A DNA stretch of 23,186 bases from Planctomycetaceae bacterium UBA6894 (GTDB lineage: Bacteria > Planctomycetota > Planctomycetia > Gemmatales > Gemmataceae): assembly GCA_002451275.1 (NCBI GenBank), contig DKBS01000085.1, positions 2,457 through 25,642 on the forward strand, read 5' to 3'. Under the pieces are notes generated by a model, which worked only from the letters and a program-made list of their open reading frames with translations, had not been told where the DNA came from and did no database searches. Each line of letters starts with the position of its first letter. The first letter of the stretch is position 1. This document shows positions 1 through 7,662 of this stretch, in pieces. The translations under genes and the position numbers were made by a program.

Positions 1-333
1 GCCGAACCGAACAGCACCCTGGGCAAGACTCCCTATTACCAATGGCATGTGAAAAGCGAGTTCCACGCCCGCGAAGCGGGATGGGTGCCGGTGGACCTGT
101 CCGGCGCGGTGGAATACGACAAAAAAGACCCCAAGAGCCTGGCCTACTTCGGCAACGACCCGGGGGACTTCCTGACCTTCCATTTCAACCCGAACCTGGT
201 GATCGATAGCGGGTTGTTCGGCAAAAAACCCGTCCACAACCTGCAGTACCCCATGTGGTGGTGGACCGGCCAGGGCAGCGCCGAGCCCAAGCAGATCACG
301 GAAGGGTGGCAGGTGACCACCGTTCCCGGCTAG
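1..333 (+). CDS. Transglutaminase-like protein, C-terminal part (5' end outside window)
   Basis: The reading frame is open from the first base, so this is the last 110 codons of a longer gene. Visible residues 15-32 follow the second half of a transglutaminase-like core: W-H-V-K-S-E-F, then a short turn, then G-W-V-P-V-D. In this family the His (H16 here) and the Asp (D32 here) complete a Cys-His-Asp triad, and the Cys would lie upstream of the window. Transglutaminase-like proteins with this arrangement are usually exported or membrane-anchored cysteine peptidases or acyl transferases in bacteria; the substrate is unknown. The tail is rich in Trp and Pro and has no membrane segment. A small membrane-protein gene follows 54 bp downstream on the same strand, so the two may be cotranscribed. 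The family assignment rests on the H/D half only. Confidence 0.7.
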   Translation, partial: AEPNSTLGKTPYYQWHVKSEFHAREAGWVPVDLSGAVEYDKKDPKSLAYFGNDPGDFLTFHFNPNLVIDSGLFGKKPVHNLQYPMWWWTGQGSAEPKQITEGWQVTTVPG

Positions 334-387
334 TCAGGGGGGGGCACACCGTGGACGCCGCAAAGCTTTGCTGAAAGGGGACCAGCG

Positions 388-768
388 ATGGAAAAACCGG
401 TAATCGACAGCCGCCTGGCGGCCCGCTGGATCGCCCGCGCCATGGCCGCGGTGTTCACGCTGCTCTGGGGCGCCTTTTTCCTGCATCATCTCGGCGAGTG
501 GTACCTGCGGCCTGAAGGGTACCCGCCCGCGTGGGTCACCGGCCTGATACTGCTGCACTTCGGTTTGCTGGCCGGACTGGTGACTGGTTTCCGCTGGGAA
601 CTGGCAGGCGGGCTGCTGGCGTTGGCCTCTGGCGGGTCTTTCTTCTGCCTGATTGGCGCCTGGAAAATCTGGTACCTGTGGGTGCCCACGCTGGTGCCCG
701 GCCTGATCTGGATTTGGCTGGGCCTTGCCCGGGCCCCGGAAGCCACCACCCCTACCGGATCCAACTGA
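388..768 (+). CDS. Small four-helix integral membrane protein, function unknown
   Basis: This encodes a 126-residue protein with four hydrophobic segments at roughly residues 14-36, 48-67, 71-90 and 96-114. They are separated by very short loops, and the C-terminal tail is Pro/Thr-rich and soluble. There is no enzyme motif. A histidine pair (H33-H34) sits at the end of helix 1. The ATG is supported by an AAAGGGGA ribosome binding site at 374-381, six bases upstream. A 12-bp palindrome (GCAAAGCTTTGC, 360-371) lies just before that site. The gene probably follows the transglutaminase-like gene in one transcript. Its last 17 bases overlap the end of the convergent DUF1549/DUF1553 gene. I do not recognise the family with certainty; it resembles small DUF-type four-helix proteins common in bacteria. 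Confidence 0.75.
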   Translation: MEKPVIDSRLAARWIARAMAAVFTLLWGAFFLHHLGEWYLRPEGYPPAWVTGLILLHFGLLAGLVTGFRWELAGGLLALASGGSFFCLIGAWKIWYLWVPTLVPGLIWIWLGLARAPEATTPTGSN

Positions 769-3247
769 ACTCCTGGCCGTTCACCAGGGCCCACACCAGA
801 TTGTCCCACGCCTGCTTTTTGTCGCGGGGGGTCTTGGCGGCGGACAGGTGCTCTAGGGCCAGCTTGCGTTTCCCGTCGGCCGGCTTGTGCCCCACAGCCC
901 ACAGGAACAGCTCGTCCACCTTCTCCGCATCCGGCCGGCTGTCCTTTGCAAGCAGGTCGGCACGGGCCCCGGCGCGCGCGATCTTGGTCTGCACTTCCTC
1001 GGAATTCAGCAGGTGCAGCACCTGGGCCAGATTGGCCTCGGTCACCCGCTCGCACTCGCACGGGCTGAGCCGCTGCGGACGGCCGAACACATCCAGGAAA
1101 TAGGAGCTGAAAGACTCATCCGGCAGCATGATCGCGCGCCGGGGCGCGAACTGGTCGGCGGGCAACCCCGCGAACGAGGCCGGCGACCCGACAACCTGGT
1201 GCACCGCGTCAAACAGCACCTCCGCATTCATCCGCTTGGGATAGTACCGGGCGAACGATTGCCGGTCGGTGGCGTTGCCCTCCACCGGGTCGCTGGACAG
1301 GCGGTACACGGCGCTGGTCACAATGCGCCGGCATAGCGAGCGCAGGCTGAAACCGTCTTGCACCACATGGCTGGCCAGCGCATCCAGCAGGGCCGGATTG
1401 CTGGGCGGGTTGGTCACACGCATGTCATCCAGCGGCTCCACCACGCCCCGATCGAAGAAATGAGCCCAGTAACGGTTGGCCACCGCCCTGGCGAAGAACG
1501 GGTTGTTCGCGCGGACCAGCCAGTCGGCCAGCAAGACCCTGGGATCTTCCTCCGCGCCGGGCATGAGCGGCTTTCCGTCGAGCGGGGTCGGCTGAATGGG
1601 CTTGTTGTCGCGCTTGTTCAGCACGGTTCCGGTGGGGCGGTTGTAATAGAAGGAGCGCTGGTTGTTGTTTTGCTGCAGGGCCGACCGGGTGACGGCCGGC
1701 ACATTCTTGCGGCCCAGCCGGCCGAAGAAGGCGGCAAGCCCCCAGTAGTCGTCCTGGCTCCAGCGTTCATACGGATGGTGGTGGCACTGCGCACACTGCA
1801 TGCGGGTGCCCATGAACACCTGGGCCATGTTGTCCACCATCAGGTCCGGTGTTGCCAGGTCCTTGTACCAAACGGTGGCGGGCGAGCGTTCCTCATCACC
1901 CGTGGCCAGCAGGATCTCCCGCGTCATGCGGTCGTAGGGCATGTCGTCACGGATGGCCTCGAACAGCCAGCGGTGGAAGGCAAAGGTGCCGAACGCGCGC
2001 TCCGCCTGGTTGCCGCGCTTGACCCGGAGGATGTCCGCCCATTTCCCCGCAAAGTAGTAGGCGTACTCGGGACGCGACAACAATTCGTCCGCCCATCGCT
2101 CATCCTTTTTGGGGTTCTTGTCGGCCGCGAATGAGGTCACCTCGTCGGGGGTGGGTAGCGTCCCGGTCAGGTCCAGGAACAGGCGTCGGATGAACACCTC
2201 GTCACTGGCGCGGGGGGAGGGCTGGACCCCCAGCTCTTTCCAGCGGCTATGCACCGCGCGATCGATGGGCGTGTTTGCCACGAACGAATCGCCGCTCTTG
2301 AAACCCAGCGGCACACGGGCGCGGAACACCTCCACCCGGCCGGAAAAGCGCACCATGATGGCAGCCTCCCCCGTCCCTCCGCCCGGCCGCACCACACCCT
2401 GGGCGTCCACCCCGGCCACATTCGGGTCGTTCGACTCGTACTGGGCCATGCGGGTCACATCCTCCACCCGCCCGTCGGCGTAGTGGGCCAGCGCCACGAC
2501 CTGCTGCCTTGAATCCTTTCCCAGGGTGTTGCCCGGGGGAACCACCTCGAGCCGCGTCAACGACGCCTCGGTGGCGGAAGGGGCCTTCGCCCCGCCCGCG
2601 ATCCAGCGCAGCAGCAGATTGTGCTCGTCGCTGCCCGGCTCGATCTTCCGTCCGCCACCATGGGCGGCCAGACCGGTTGCCTTCAACACCAGCGGCGATT
2701 TCTCGGGGGCGTCCACACACACCCGGCGGCCCCGGTGCTCCTGCACCAGCGTGAGATAATCCAGTTCAGGGTCGAAACCCAATAAAGACAGACGGAAACC
2801 GTTCTGGCCGCTCTGCTTGCCATGGCAACCACCGGAGTTGCAGCCGAAGCGGGTCAACACGGGCACCACCTGGTGGGTAAAACTCACCGGGGCGGCCTTT
2901 GCGCCATCCACCACTTGCACCGGAATGCTGGCCGCAAGCCCGCCCGCCTCCACCCTGACGGATCCGGCGCCGTCCCCGGCCGGAAAAAACCGGCCCTCGC
3001 CCCGCAGGCTGACCAAGCCGGCCCGGTCCGGCACGAATCGGGCCTGGTGGGTGAGGTCCTCGCGCGAACCATCGGGCCGCACCAGGGTCACCAACACTTG
3101 GGCGGACGCATCCCGCCCGGCCAGCCTGATTTGGGCCGGATACACCTCCAGCTTGCCTTGCGGCTCGCCGGGCGCGGCACCCCAGGCAAGAACCGCCAGC
3201 AGCGGGATCAGGGAAGTCGACACCCATCGGGCAGGCGGGGTGGTCAT
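752..3247 (-). CDS. Exported Ig-like / DUF1549 / DUF1553 protein with cytochrome-c-like motifs
   Basis: This encodes an 831-residue exported protein with a signal segment at about 5-27. Ig-like (BIG2-type) segments at about 32-113 and 228-313 flank a region with a C136-x4-C-H142 motif, like the planctomycete cytochrome-related PSCyt families. DUF1549 spans about 325-510 and contains C485-A-Q-C488-H489, a canonical CxxCH haem-c attachment motif followed by more His. DUF1553 spans about 565-825. Proteins of this architecture are numerous in Planctomycetota; their reaction is not known to me. The ATG has a GAGGG ribosome binding site on the minus strand about nine bases upstream. The gene is second in a unit with a DUF1501 gene, 106 bp upstream, that contains a stable stem-loop. 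Its 3' end overlaps the convergent membrane-protein gene by 17 bp. Haem attachment is inferred from motif only. Confidence 0.92.
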   Translation of the reverse strand: MTTPPARWVSTSLIPLLAVLAWGAAPGEPQGKLEVYPAQIRLAGRDASAQVLVTLVRPDGSREDLTHQARFVPDRAGLVSLRGEGRFFPAGDGAGSVRVEAGGLAASIPVQVVDGAKAAPVSFTHQVVPVLTRFGCNSGGCHGKQSGQNGFRLSLLGFDPELDYLTLVQEHRGRRVCVDAPEKSPLVLKATGLAAHGGGRKIEPGSDEHNLLLRWIAGGAKAPSATEASLTRLEVVPPGNTLGKDSRQQVVALAHYADGRVEDVTRMAQYESNDPNVAGVDAQGVVRPGGGTGEAAIMVRFSGRVEVFRARVPLGFKSGDSFVANTPIDRAVHSRWKELGVQPSPRASDEVFIRRLFLDLTGTLPTPDEVTSFAADKNPKKDERWADELLSRPEYAYYFAGKWADILRVKRGNQAERAFGTFAFHRWLFEAIRDDMPYDRMTREILLATGDEERSPATVWYKDLATPDLMVDNMAQVFMGTRMQCAQCHHHPYERWSQDDYWGLAAFFGRLGRKNVPAVTRSALQQNNNQRSFYYNRPTGTVLNKRDNKPIQPTPLDGKPLMPGAEEDPRVLLADWLVRANNPFFARAVANRYWAHFFDRGVVEPLDDMRVTNPPSNPALLDALASHVVQDGFSLRSLCRRIVTSAVYRLSSDPVEGNATDRQSFARYYPKRMNAEVLFDAVHQVVGSPASFAGLPADQFAPRRAIMLPDESFSSYFLDVFGRPQRLSPCECERVTEANLAQVLHLLNSEEVQTKIARAGARADLLAKDSRPDAEKVDELFLWAVGHKPADGKRKLALEHLSAAKTPRDKKQAWDNLVWALVNGQEFSWIR

Positions 3248-3302
3248 GGCATAAACCCTCGCGTTCTGGCTGTCAGGCGATTGCAGGACCGGGAAGCGAA
3301 AG

Positions 3303-3326
3303 GGCCGCGGGGCAGTCCCCGCGGCC
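3303..3326 (-). other. Intercistronic stem-loop between DUF1501 and DUF1549/DUF1553 genes
   Basis: This is a perfect 10-bp all-GC inverted repeat (GGCCGCGGGG and its complement) with a 4-base loop, 27-50 bases past the DUF1501 stop. On the minus strand it is followed by CTTTCGCTTCCC, only weakly U-rich. It could be a partial terminator that lowers expression of the second gene, or an RNA-stabilising structure protecting the first cistron. The sequence does not decide between these. Confidence 0.45.
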
Positions 3327-3353
3327 GCTGGAACAGGGCGTGCGGGACGGAAG

Positions 3354-4679
3354 TCAGGACAACTCGGTCACCAGGTTGCGGTCTTCCAGCAGGTGCACCG
3401 GGCGGCCGCTGCCATTGGCGAAAGTCATCGCGGGATCGATACCCATGGCGTTGTACAGCGTGGCCAGCAGGTTGCTGGGCCGGTAGGGCCGGTCCTTGGG
3501 GCGCTCGCCAAGGGAAGACGAGGAGCCAACAGCCTGCCCCATCCGTAGGCCGCCGCCCGCCACCAGCGCCGACATGACCGGCGACCAGTGGTCGCGGCCG
3601 GCAGTGCCATTGACCTTGGGGGTGCGGCCGAACTCGCCCCACATCACCACCGCCACATCGTCCGCCATGCCGCGGTCGTGCAGATCGTTCACCAGGTTGG
3701 CGATCCCCCGATCGACCAGCGGCAACTGGCGCTTCAGCGTGGTGAAGTTGTTGGAATGGGTATCCCAGCCGCCAATCGACAGGGTGACACAATTCACGCC
3801 GGCTTCCACCAGACGGCGGGCGGTGAGGAAGCTTTCCACGCCCTTGTACCGTTCACGGTTTTCCCGGGATTCTTTCTCCAGGTTCAGCGCGTCGCGGGCC
3901 ACCCCGGAAGTGACCATGTCAAAGGCCTTGGCGGTGAAGGTGTCCAGCCCCGCCATGGTGCCCGAGGCGTCTATATCTCGGCGCAGGTCGTCGAGGCCCG
4001 CTAGCAGGTTCTTGCGGGCATCCAGGTTGGCCCCCGCGTTGGACTGCGCGGGGCGCAGGTTTGCAAGGCCCGGGCCGTTGGGCGTGAAGGGGCGGTGCGC
4101 CACGCCCAGGAAACCCGGCTCGGTCCCCCGGCTCATGCCCCGCAGGCTGACAAACGAGGGGACCGTCTCGGCCAGGCTGGAGCCAGACTGCACAGCCCGC
4201 AGCTTGGACACCACCGAACCGAAGGACGGATGCTCCTGCACCCGGTTGATCTGCTCGCTGAAACCGGTCATCACCTGCGAGTCGGAGTGTTCATCCACGG
4301 CCACCAGCGACCGCACCACAGCGAGCTTGTCGAACATCTTCGCCTGCAGCGGGAAGTGCTCGCTGATCTGGATGCCCGGCACATTGGTGGCGATGGGTTT
4401 GAATTCGCCGCGGTATTCCACCGGAGCCTCAGGCTTCAGGTCATACATGTCCATGTGGGAGGGGCCGCCGGGCAGGTAGACCAGAATGGCGGCGCGGGCC
4501 TTGCCCGATCTGGATTTGCCGGTCGGATTGGCCCGGGCAATGTCAGCCGCCCTGGCCTGGTGGCGCAACAGGTCCGCGAGGGACAAACCGGTGCCAAGCG
4601 CCCCCAAGCGGATGAAATCCCGCCGTCCCAAGCCATCGCAAAAACCTTGGGTGGTTGAGGAACCCCAGAAAGTGAGCAT
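3354..4679 (-). CDS. DUF1501 protein, Tat-type signal (first copy)
   Basis: This encodes a 441-residue DUF1501 protein. DUF1501 belongs, as I recall, to the alkaline-phosphatase/sulfatase-like superfamily; the substrate is unknown. The N-terminus carries a twin-arginine-like motif G18-R19-R20-D-F-I-R followed by a hydrophobic stretch to about residue 36, so Tat export is likely. Conserved blocks are visible at G71-G-P-S-H-M-D77, G303-G-W-D-T-H308, E349-F-G-R-T-P354 and G361-R-D-H-W365, which probably form the metal or active site. The ATG has a consensus AGGAGG ribosome binding site on the minus strand (4685-4690), five bases away. It is the first gene of a two-gene unit with the DUF1549/DUF1553 gene downstream, and it is divergent from the PPC-domain gene. 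Length and motifs are typical of an intact family member. Confidence 0.93.
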   Translation of the reverse strand: MLTFWGSSTTQGFCDGLGRRDFIRLGALGTGLSLADLLRHQARAADIARANPTGKSRSGKARAAILVYLPGGPSHMDMYDLKPEAPVEYRGEFKPIATNVPGIQISEHFPLQAKMFDKLAVVRSLVAVDEHSDSQVMTGFSEQINRVQEHPSFGSVVSKLRAVQSGSSLAETVPSFVSLRGMSRGTEPGFLGVAHRPFTPNGPGLANLRPAQSNAGANLDARKNLLAGLDDLRRDIDASGTMAGLDTFTAKAFDMVTSGVARDALNLEKESRENRERYKGVESFLTARRLVEAGVNCVTLSIGGWDTHSNNFTTLKRQLPLVDRGIANLVNDLHDRGMADDVAVVMWGEFGRTPKVNGTAGRDHWSPVMSALVAGGGLRMGQAVGSSSSLGERPKDRPYRPSNLLATLYNAMGIDPAMTFANGSGRPVHLLEDRNLVTELS

Positions 4680-5032
4680 GTCCGCCTCCTGATTGGCCAG
4701 CGCCTGTTCGTTTCAATCCCGGGCAAAATCGGGTCGGGGGAATCAAATTAGAAGGAAAAACAATCGGTCGTGGAGCGAACAGGGCTGTGGAGGGCGCGCC
4801 CCGTTACCTTGCAGTATCGACACGATAGCCGTTTTCTCATTTATTTTCCAACCTTATTCCATCCCTTTTCCCAACGGTTGCGAACAATGAACCCCCACCA
4901 GAGAACCAATAAGGGGGGCATCAATCGATTTCACCGCCGTTTTCCGTTAGCCTCAAGGTTCGAGGGAGCCGCCCACTTTATGGTTCCCCAGCGGGTTGTT
5001 TTATCTGGTTTTACCTCGCAGCGAGGCCTGCC
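4680..5032. other. Divergent intergenic region between DUF1501 and PPC-domain genes
   Basis: This 353-bp stretch has no credible gene and must hold promoters in both directions. It contains an A+T-richer run at about 4831-4862 and the GTATCGACAC motif at 4814-4823 that recurs upstream of the third DUF1501 gene. It also holds the ribosome binding sites AGGAGG (4685-4690, minus) and GAGG (5023-5026, plus). I could not find a -35/-10 pair convincing enough to annotate. A GGTTCGA string near 4958 looks like a tRNA T-loop, but no acceptor or anticodon arms accompany it. Confidence 0.6.
4810..4823 (-). promoter_or_regulatory. Shared upstream motif GTGTCGATAC-TGCA, copy 1
   Basis: On the minus strand this reads GTGTCGATACTGCA, about 130 bp upstream of the first DUF1501 start. 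The same 10-base core followed by CTGCA occurs upstream of the third DUF1501 gene at 22991-23005. GTGTCGATAC is close to palindromic (one mismatch pair from GTATCGATAC), so it could be an operator or part of a promoter. The role is inferred from recurrence and position only. Confidence 0.35.
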
Positions 5033-7603
5033 ATGGTCCGTCCTCAAACCCTTTTGGCGTATCTGTGGGTGGCCTGCTCCTGCCTCGCCACTCCTATCCG
5101 GGCACAGCAGCAAAACCAGCCAAACCCCGCCAAAGCCCCGCCCCTCGACCAGCCCCCCATCCTCAACCGGGTCTTCCCACCCGCATTGGCGGTCGGCTCC
5201 ACCACCCGTTTGGAATTCAGGGGTAGCGGGGTCGAAAATCCGGTGGATCTAGTTTCCGGCAGGGCAGGGCTAGCCTTCCGGATCCTGCCCCAGGAACCAC
5301 TGCCTCCCGCTCCCAAACCGGGCACCCGCCCCGCAGCCCAGCCCATGGAGCAGCCCTCCCGACTGGCGGGCCGGGTCGAAGCCACCGTCGCCCCCGGCCT
5401 GACCGAAGGCATGGTGGAGCTGCGGGTGGTCACGGCCGGCGGCGTCAGCAATTCCCGCAAGGTGCTCCTGACCAGCCAGCCTGTTCTCGAGGAAAAGGAA
5501 CCCAACAACGATCCGGAAAGCGCCCAGCCGCTGGCGCTGAACCAGGTGGCCGCCGGCGTCATCAGCGCCAGTACGGATGTGGATTACTTCCGGTTCCAGG
5601 GCACCAAAAACCAGCGCGTGTTGGGCTGGCTGGGTACCAGCAGCCTGGACAGCCGCTTGCCCGGCGCCATGGAGCTCATCAGTCCTGACAATCGGGTGCT
5701 GGCCCAGGCCCGGGACCGGGTCCATTCGGACACGCTCCTCGATGTCAGACTGCCAGCTGACGGAACCTACAAGGTGCGCGTTTTCAGCTTCGGGCATGTC
5801 GAGGGCGGCCCCGATGCCATTTACCTGCTGAGACTGGGGGACCAACCGGTGGTGGAATCGGTGCATCCGCTGGTGCAACCACCCCAGGGAGGCGTGTGTC
5901 TGATATTCGGCCACGGCTTGCCCGGCGGAAAACCTGTCCCCGGCAATCGCGAGGGTCTCGAACAGGCCCGACTGGTGCTTATACCGGTGGCGGATGAGGA
6001 CTTGGCCCAGCCCTCACCCCTTGCGGGTGCGCTCCTGCCCCTCAAAACTTTCCGATTTACCGGCGGGCCGGTTCTGCGGCTGCCTGTCAGCCCGGATCAG
6101 ACCACCGAGCCGCAGGAACCAGCCGAGAACAACGCACCCGAAAACGCCACCAGGCTCACCCTGCCGGCGCTCGTCTCGGCCCGTCTGGAAAAGCCGGGAG
6201 ACCGTGACCTGTACATCTTCGAGGCCAAAAAGGGGGAACCTGTCTGGATCGAGGTGCTGGGCGACCGGGTGGGCACCGGCCTGGATTTCGTGCTGAGCCT
6301 GAAGGAGGAAAAGGACAAAACCTTCCAGGAGATCGATGATGGCCCCGAGCCCTTGGACTCCCGCTGGTTTTTCAACCGGTCCGAAGACCCTTCCATCCGG
6401 TTCAACCCGCCCCGGGACGGGACCTACAGCCTGGTCGTCTCGGCCCGCGATGCGAACCTGAGCGGTGCGCCCCAGCGGGTGTACGCGCTGCGCGTCGGCC
6501 CGCCGCGACCGGACTTCCGCCTGGTGACGATCGACCCGGCCATGCAGGGTGGCATGCCCCGGCTCAAACCGGGAACAGCCCTGTCCTTTTTGGTGTTGGC
6601 CGAACGCACCGGCGGGCTCGATGCGCCCATTGATGTTCGGGTGGACGGTTTGCCGCCCGGCACCGAGGCTTTGCCCTGCCGCATACCCGCCGGACAAAAG
6701 GCAGCCTGGATGACCCTGATAGGCAGGCAAGGATTGACCGACGCCGTCTGGACAATCAACATGACAGGTTTTTGCCAAACCGTTCCGGGCGGCGAAATCC
6801 TCGAGCACAAGGCGCGCCATGCCGGGCCGGCTTATCCAACCACGCAGCAAGTCAACAATCCCCAACCCACCCGCATGGAGGAAGGTCTGCTGGTGGCCAC
6901 CTCCTCCACACCACCCGCTGTGAGGCTGGTCCCCGAGAAAACCGCGATCACCCTGACCCAGGGGGATCGCGCCACCCTGAAATTCACCGTGACCAAACCC
7001 GCCGGCATGACTGGGCAGGGCCAGGTCTCGCTGATCGAAATCCAAAACCAGCAGGAGGCCCCCATCCGTGTCACCAATGGCAACAACGGCCTGGTGAACC
7101 TTCCCGCTGACAAAACCGAACTGGAGGTCCAACTCGATGCCCGCAACACCGCCAAAGCCCAGGTGATGCACCTCGTGCCCCGCTTCAGCATCACCACCCA
7201 GGAGGACGACCCCGACAACCGCGGGCGCCGGCGTCCGGTGACGCGCATGGAAAACGGCCAGGCTGTTGCGGTGACTCTGCTGCCCCGCAGGCCGCTTCAG
7301 CCCACCCTCACCAACCAAACCATCCGGGCCAAGCCCGGCGAAAAGGGATCGGTGTCCCTGCGCCTGAATCGCCAGGGCTTTTACGGCCCGGTCCGCCTCG
7401 TTTGCCCCGAATACCAACTGGACACCACCGTCCCGGCCGGGGTGGATGAAACCTCCCTGGAACTCACCCTGCCGGAAAAAGCGCGGGCAGGCGTCAAGCC
7501 CCTGGTGATCCAGGCCACCTGCGAAGCCCTGCCGGGGCAACCGGTGGACCAGGAGCTGAGATTGCAATTCAACCTGACAACACCCATGACCCGTAACCGG
7601 TGA
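5033..7603 (+). CDS. Exported pre-peptidase C-terminal (PPC) domain protein with two PPC-like domains
   Basis: This encodes an 856-residue secreted or cell-surface beta-sandwich protein. A signal peptide covers about residues 1-24 (hydrophobic run, cut near I-R-A-Q). An IPT/Ig-like segment at about 42-147 includes a Pro-rich insert near 88-108. A first PPC domain at about 150-270 opens with the hallmark E156-P-N-N-D160 and contains D-V-D-Y-F-R-F. A second at about 362-490 has E-N-N-A-P-E-N-A-T and D-R-D-L-Y-I-F. The remainder (about 495-856) appears as further Ig-like strands with no catalytic motif. PPC domains commonly act as processed targeting or binding modules on secreted bacterial proteins. 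Here no peptidase domain is present, so the protein is probably structural or adhesive. The start has a GAGG site six bases upstream. It diverges from the DUF1501 unit and ends directly against a strong terminator. Confidence 0.88.
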   Translation: MVRPQTLLAYLWVACSCLATPIRAQQQNQPNPAKAPPLDQPPILNRVFPPALAVGSTTRLEFRGSGVENPVDLVSGRAGLAFRILPQEPLPPAPKPGTRPAAQPMEQPSRLAGRVEATVAPGLTEGMVELRVVTAGGVSNSRKVLLTSQPVLEEKEPNNDPESAQPLALNQVAAGVISASTDVDYFRFQGTKNQRVLGWLGTSSLDSRLPGAMELISPDNRVLAQARDRVHSDTLLDVRLPADGTYKVRVFSFGHVEGGPDAIYLLRLGDQPVVESVHPLVQPPQGGVCLIFGHGLPGGKPVPGNREGLEQARLVLIPVADEDLAQPSPLAGALLPLKTFRFTGGPVLRLPVSPDQTTEPQEPAENNAPENATRLTLPALVSARLEKPGDRDLYIFEAKKGEPVWIEVLGDRVGTGLDFVLSLKEEKDKTFQEIDDGPEPLDSRWFFNRSEDPSIRFNPPRDGTYSLVVSARDANLSGAPQRVYALRVGPPRPDFRLVTIDPAMQGGMPRLKPGTALSFLVLAERTGGLDAPIDVRVDGLPPGTEALPCRIPAGQKAAWMTLIGRQGLTDAVWTINMTGFCQTVPGGEILEHKARHAGPAYPTTQQVNNPQPTRMEEGLLVATSSTPPAVRLVPEKTAITLTQGDRATLKFTVTKPAGMTGQGQVSLIEIQNQQEAPIRVTNGNNGLVNLPADKTELEVQLDARNTAKAQVMHLVPRFSITTQEDDPDNRGRRRPVTRMENGQAVAVTLLPRRPLQPTLTNQTIRAKPGEKGSVSLRLNRQGFYGPVRLVCPEYQLDTTVPAGVDETSLELTLPEKARAGVKPLVIQATCEALPGQPVDQELRLQFNLTTPMTRNR

Positions 7604-7655
7604 AACACAGGAAGCCCGGCAGACACCTGCCGGGCTTCCTGTGTTGGGTTGTTTT
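7604..7655 (+). terminator. Rho-independent terminator after the PPC-domain gene
   Basis: This is a perfect 19-bp inverted repeat (arms 7604-7622 and 7627-7645) with a 4-base loop, followed by GGGTTGTTTT on the plus strand. The hairpin starts at the base right after the TGA stop of the PPC-domain gene. It also lies 18 bp beyond the stop of the convergent ThuA-like gene. On the minus strand the tail after the stem is not U-rich, so efficient termination is expected mainly for the plus-strand transcript. Confidence 0.9.
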
Positions 7656-7662
7656 CCGCAGA

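Noticed and set aside
360..371. 12-bp palindrome GCAAAGCTTTGC before the membrane-protein gene, as an operator
   Set aside because: It is a single occurrence inside a probable cotranscript, right next to the ribosome binding site. There is no second copy or promoter near it.
4950..4975. GGTTCGA string resembling a tRNA T-loop
   Set aside because: There is no pairing T-stem, anticodon arm or acceptor stem around it.
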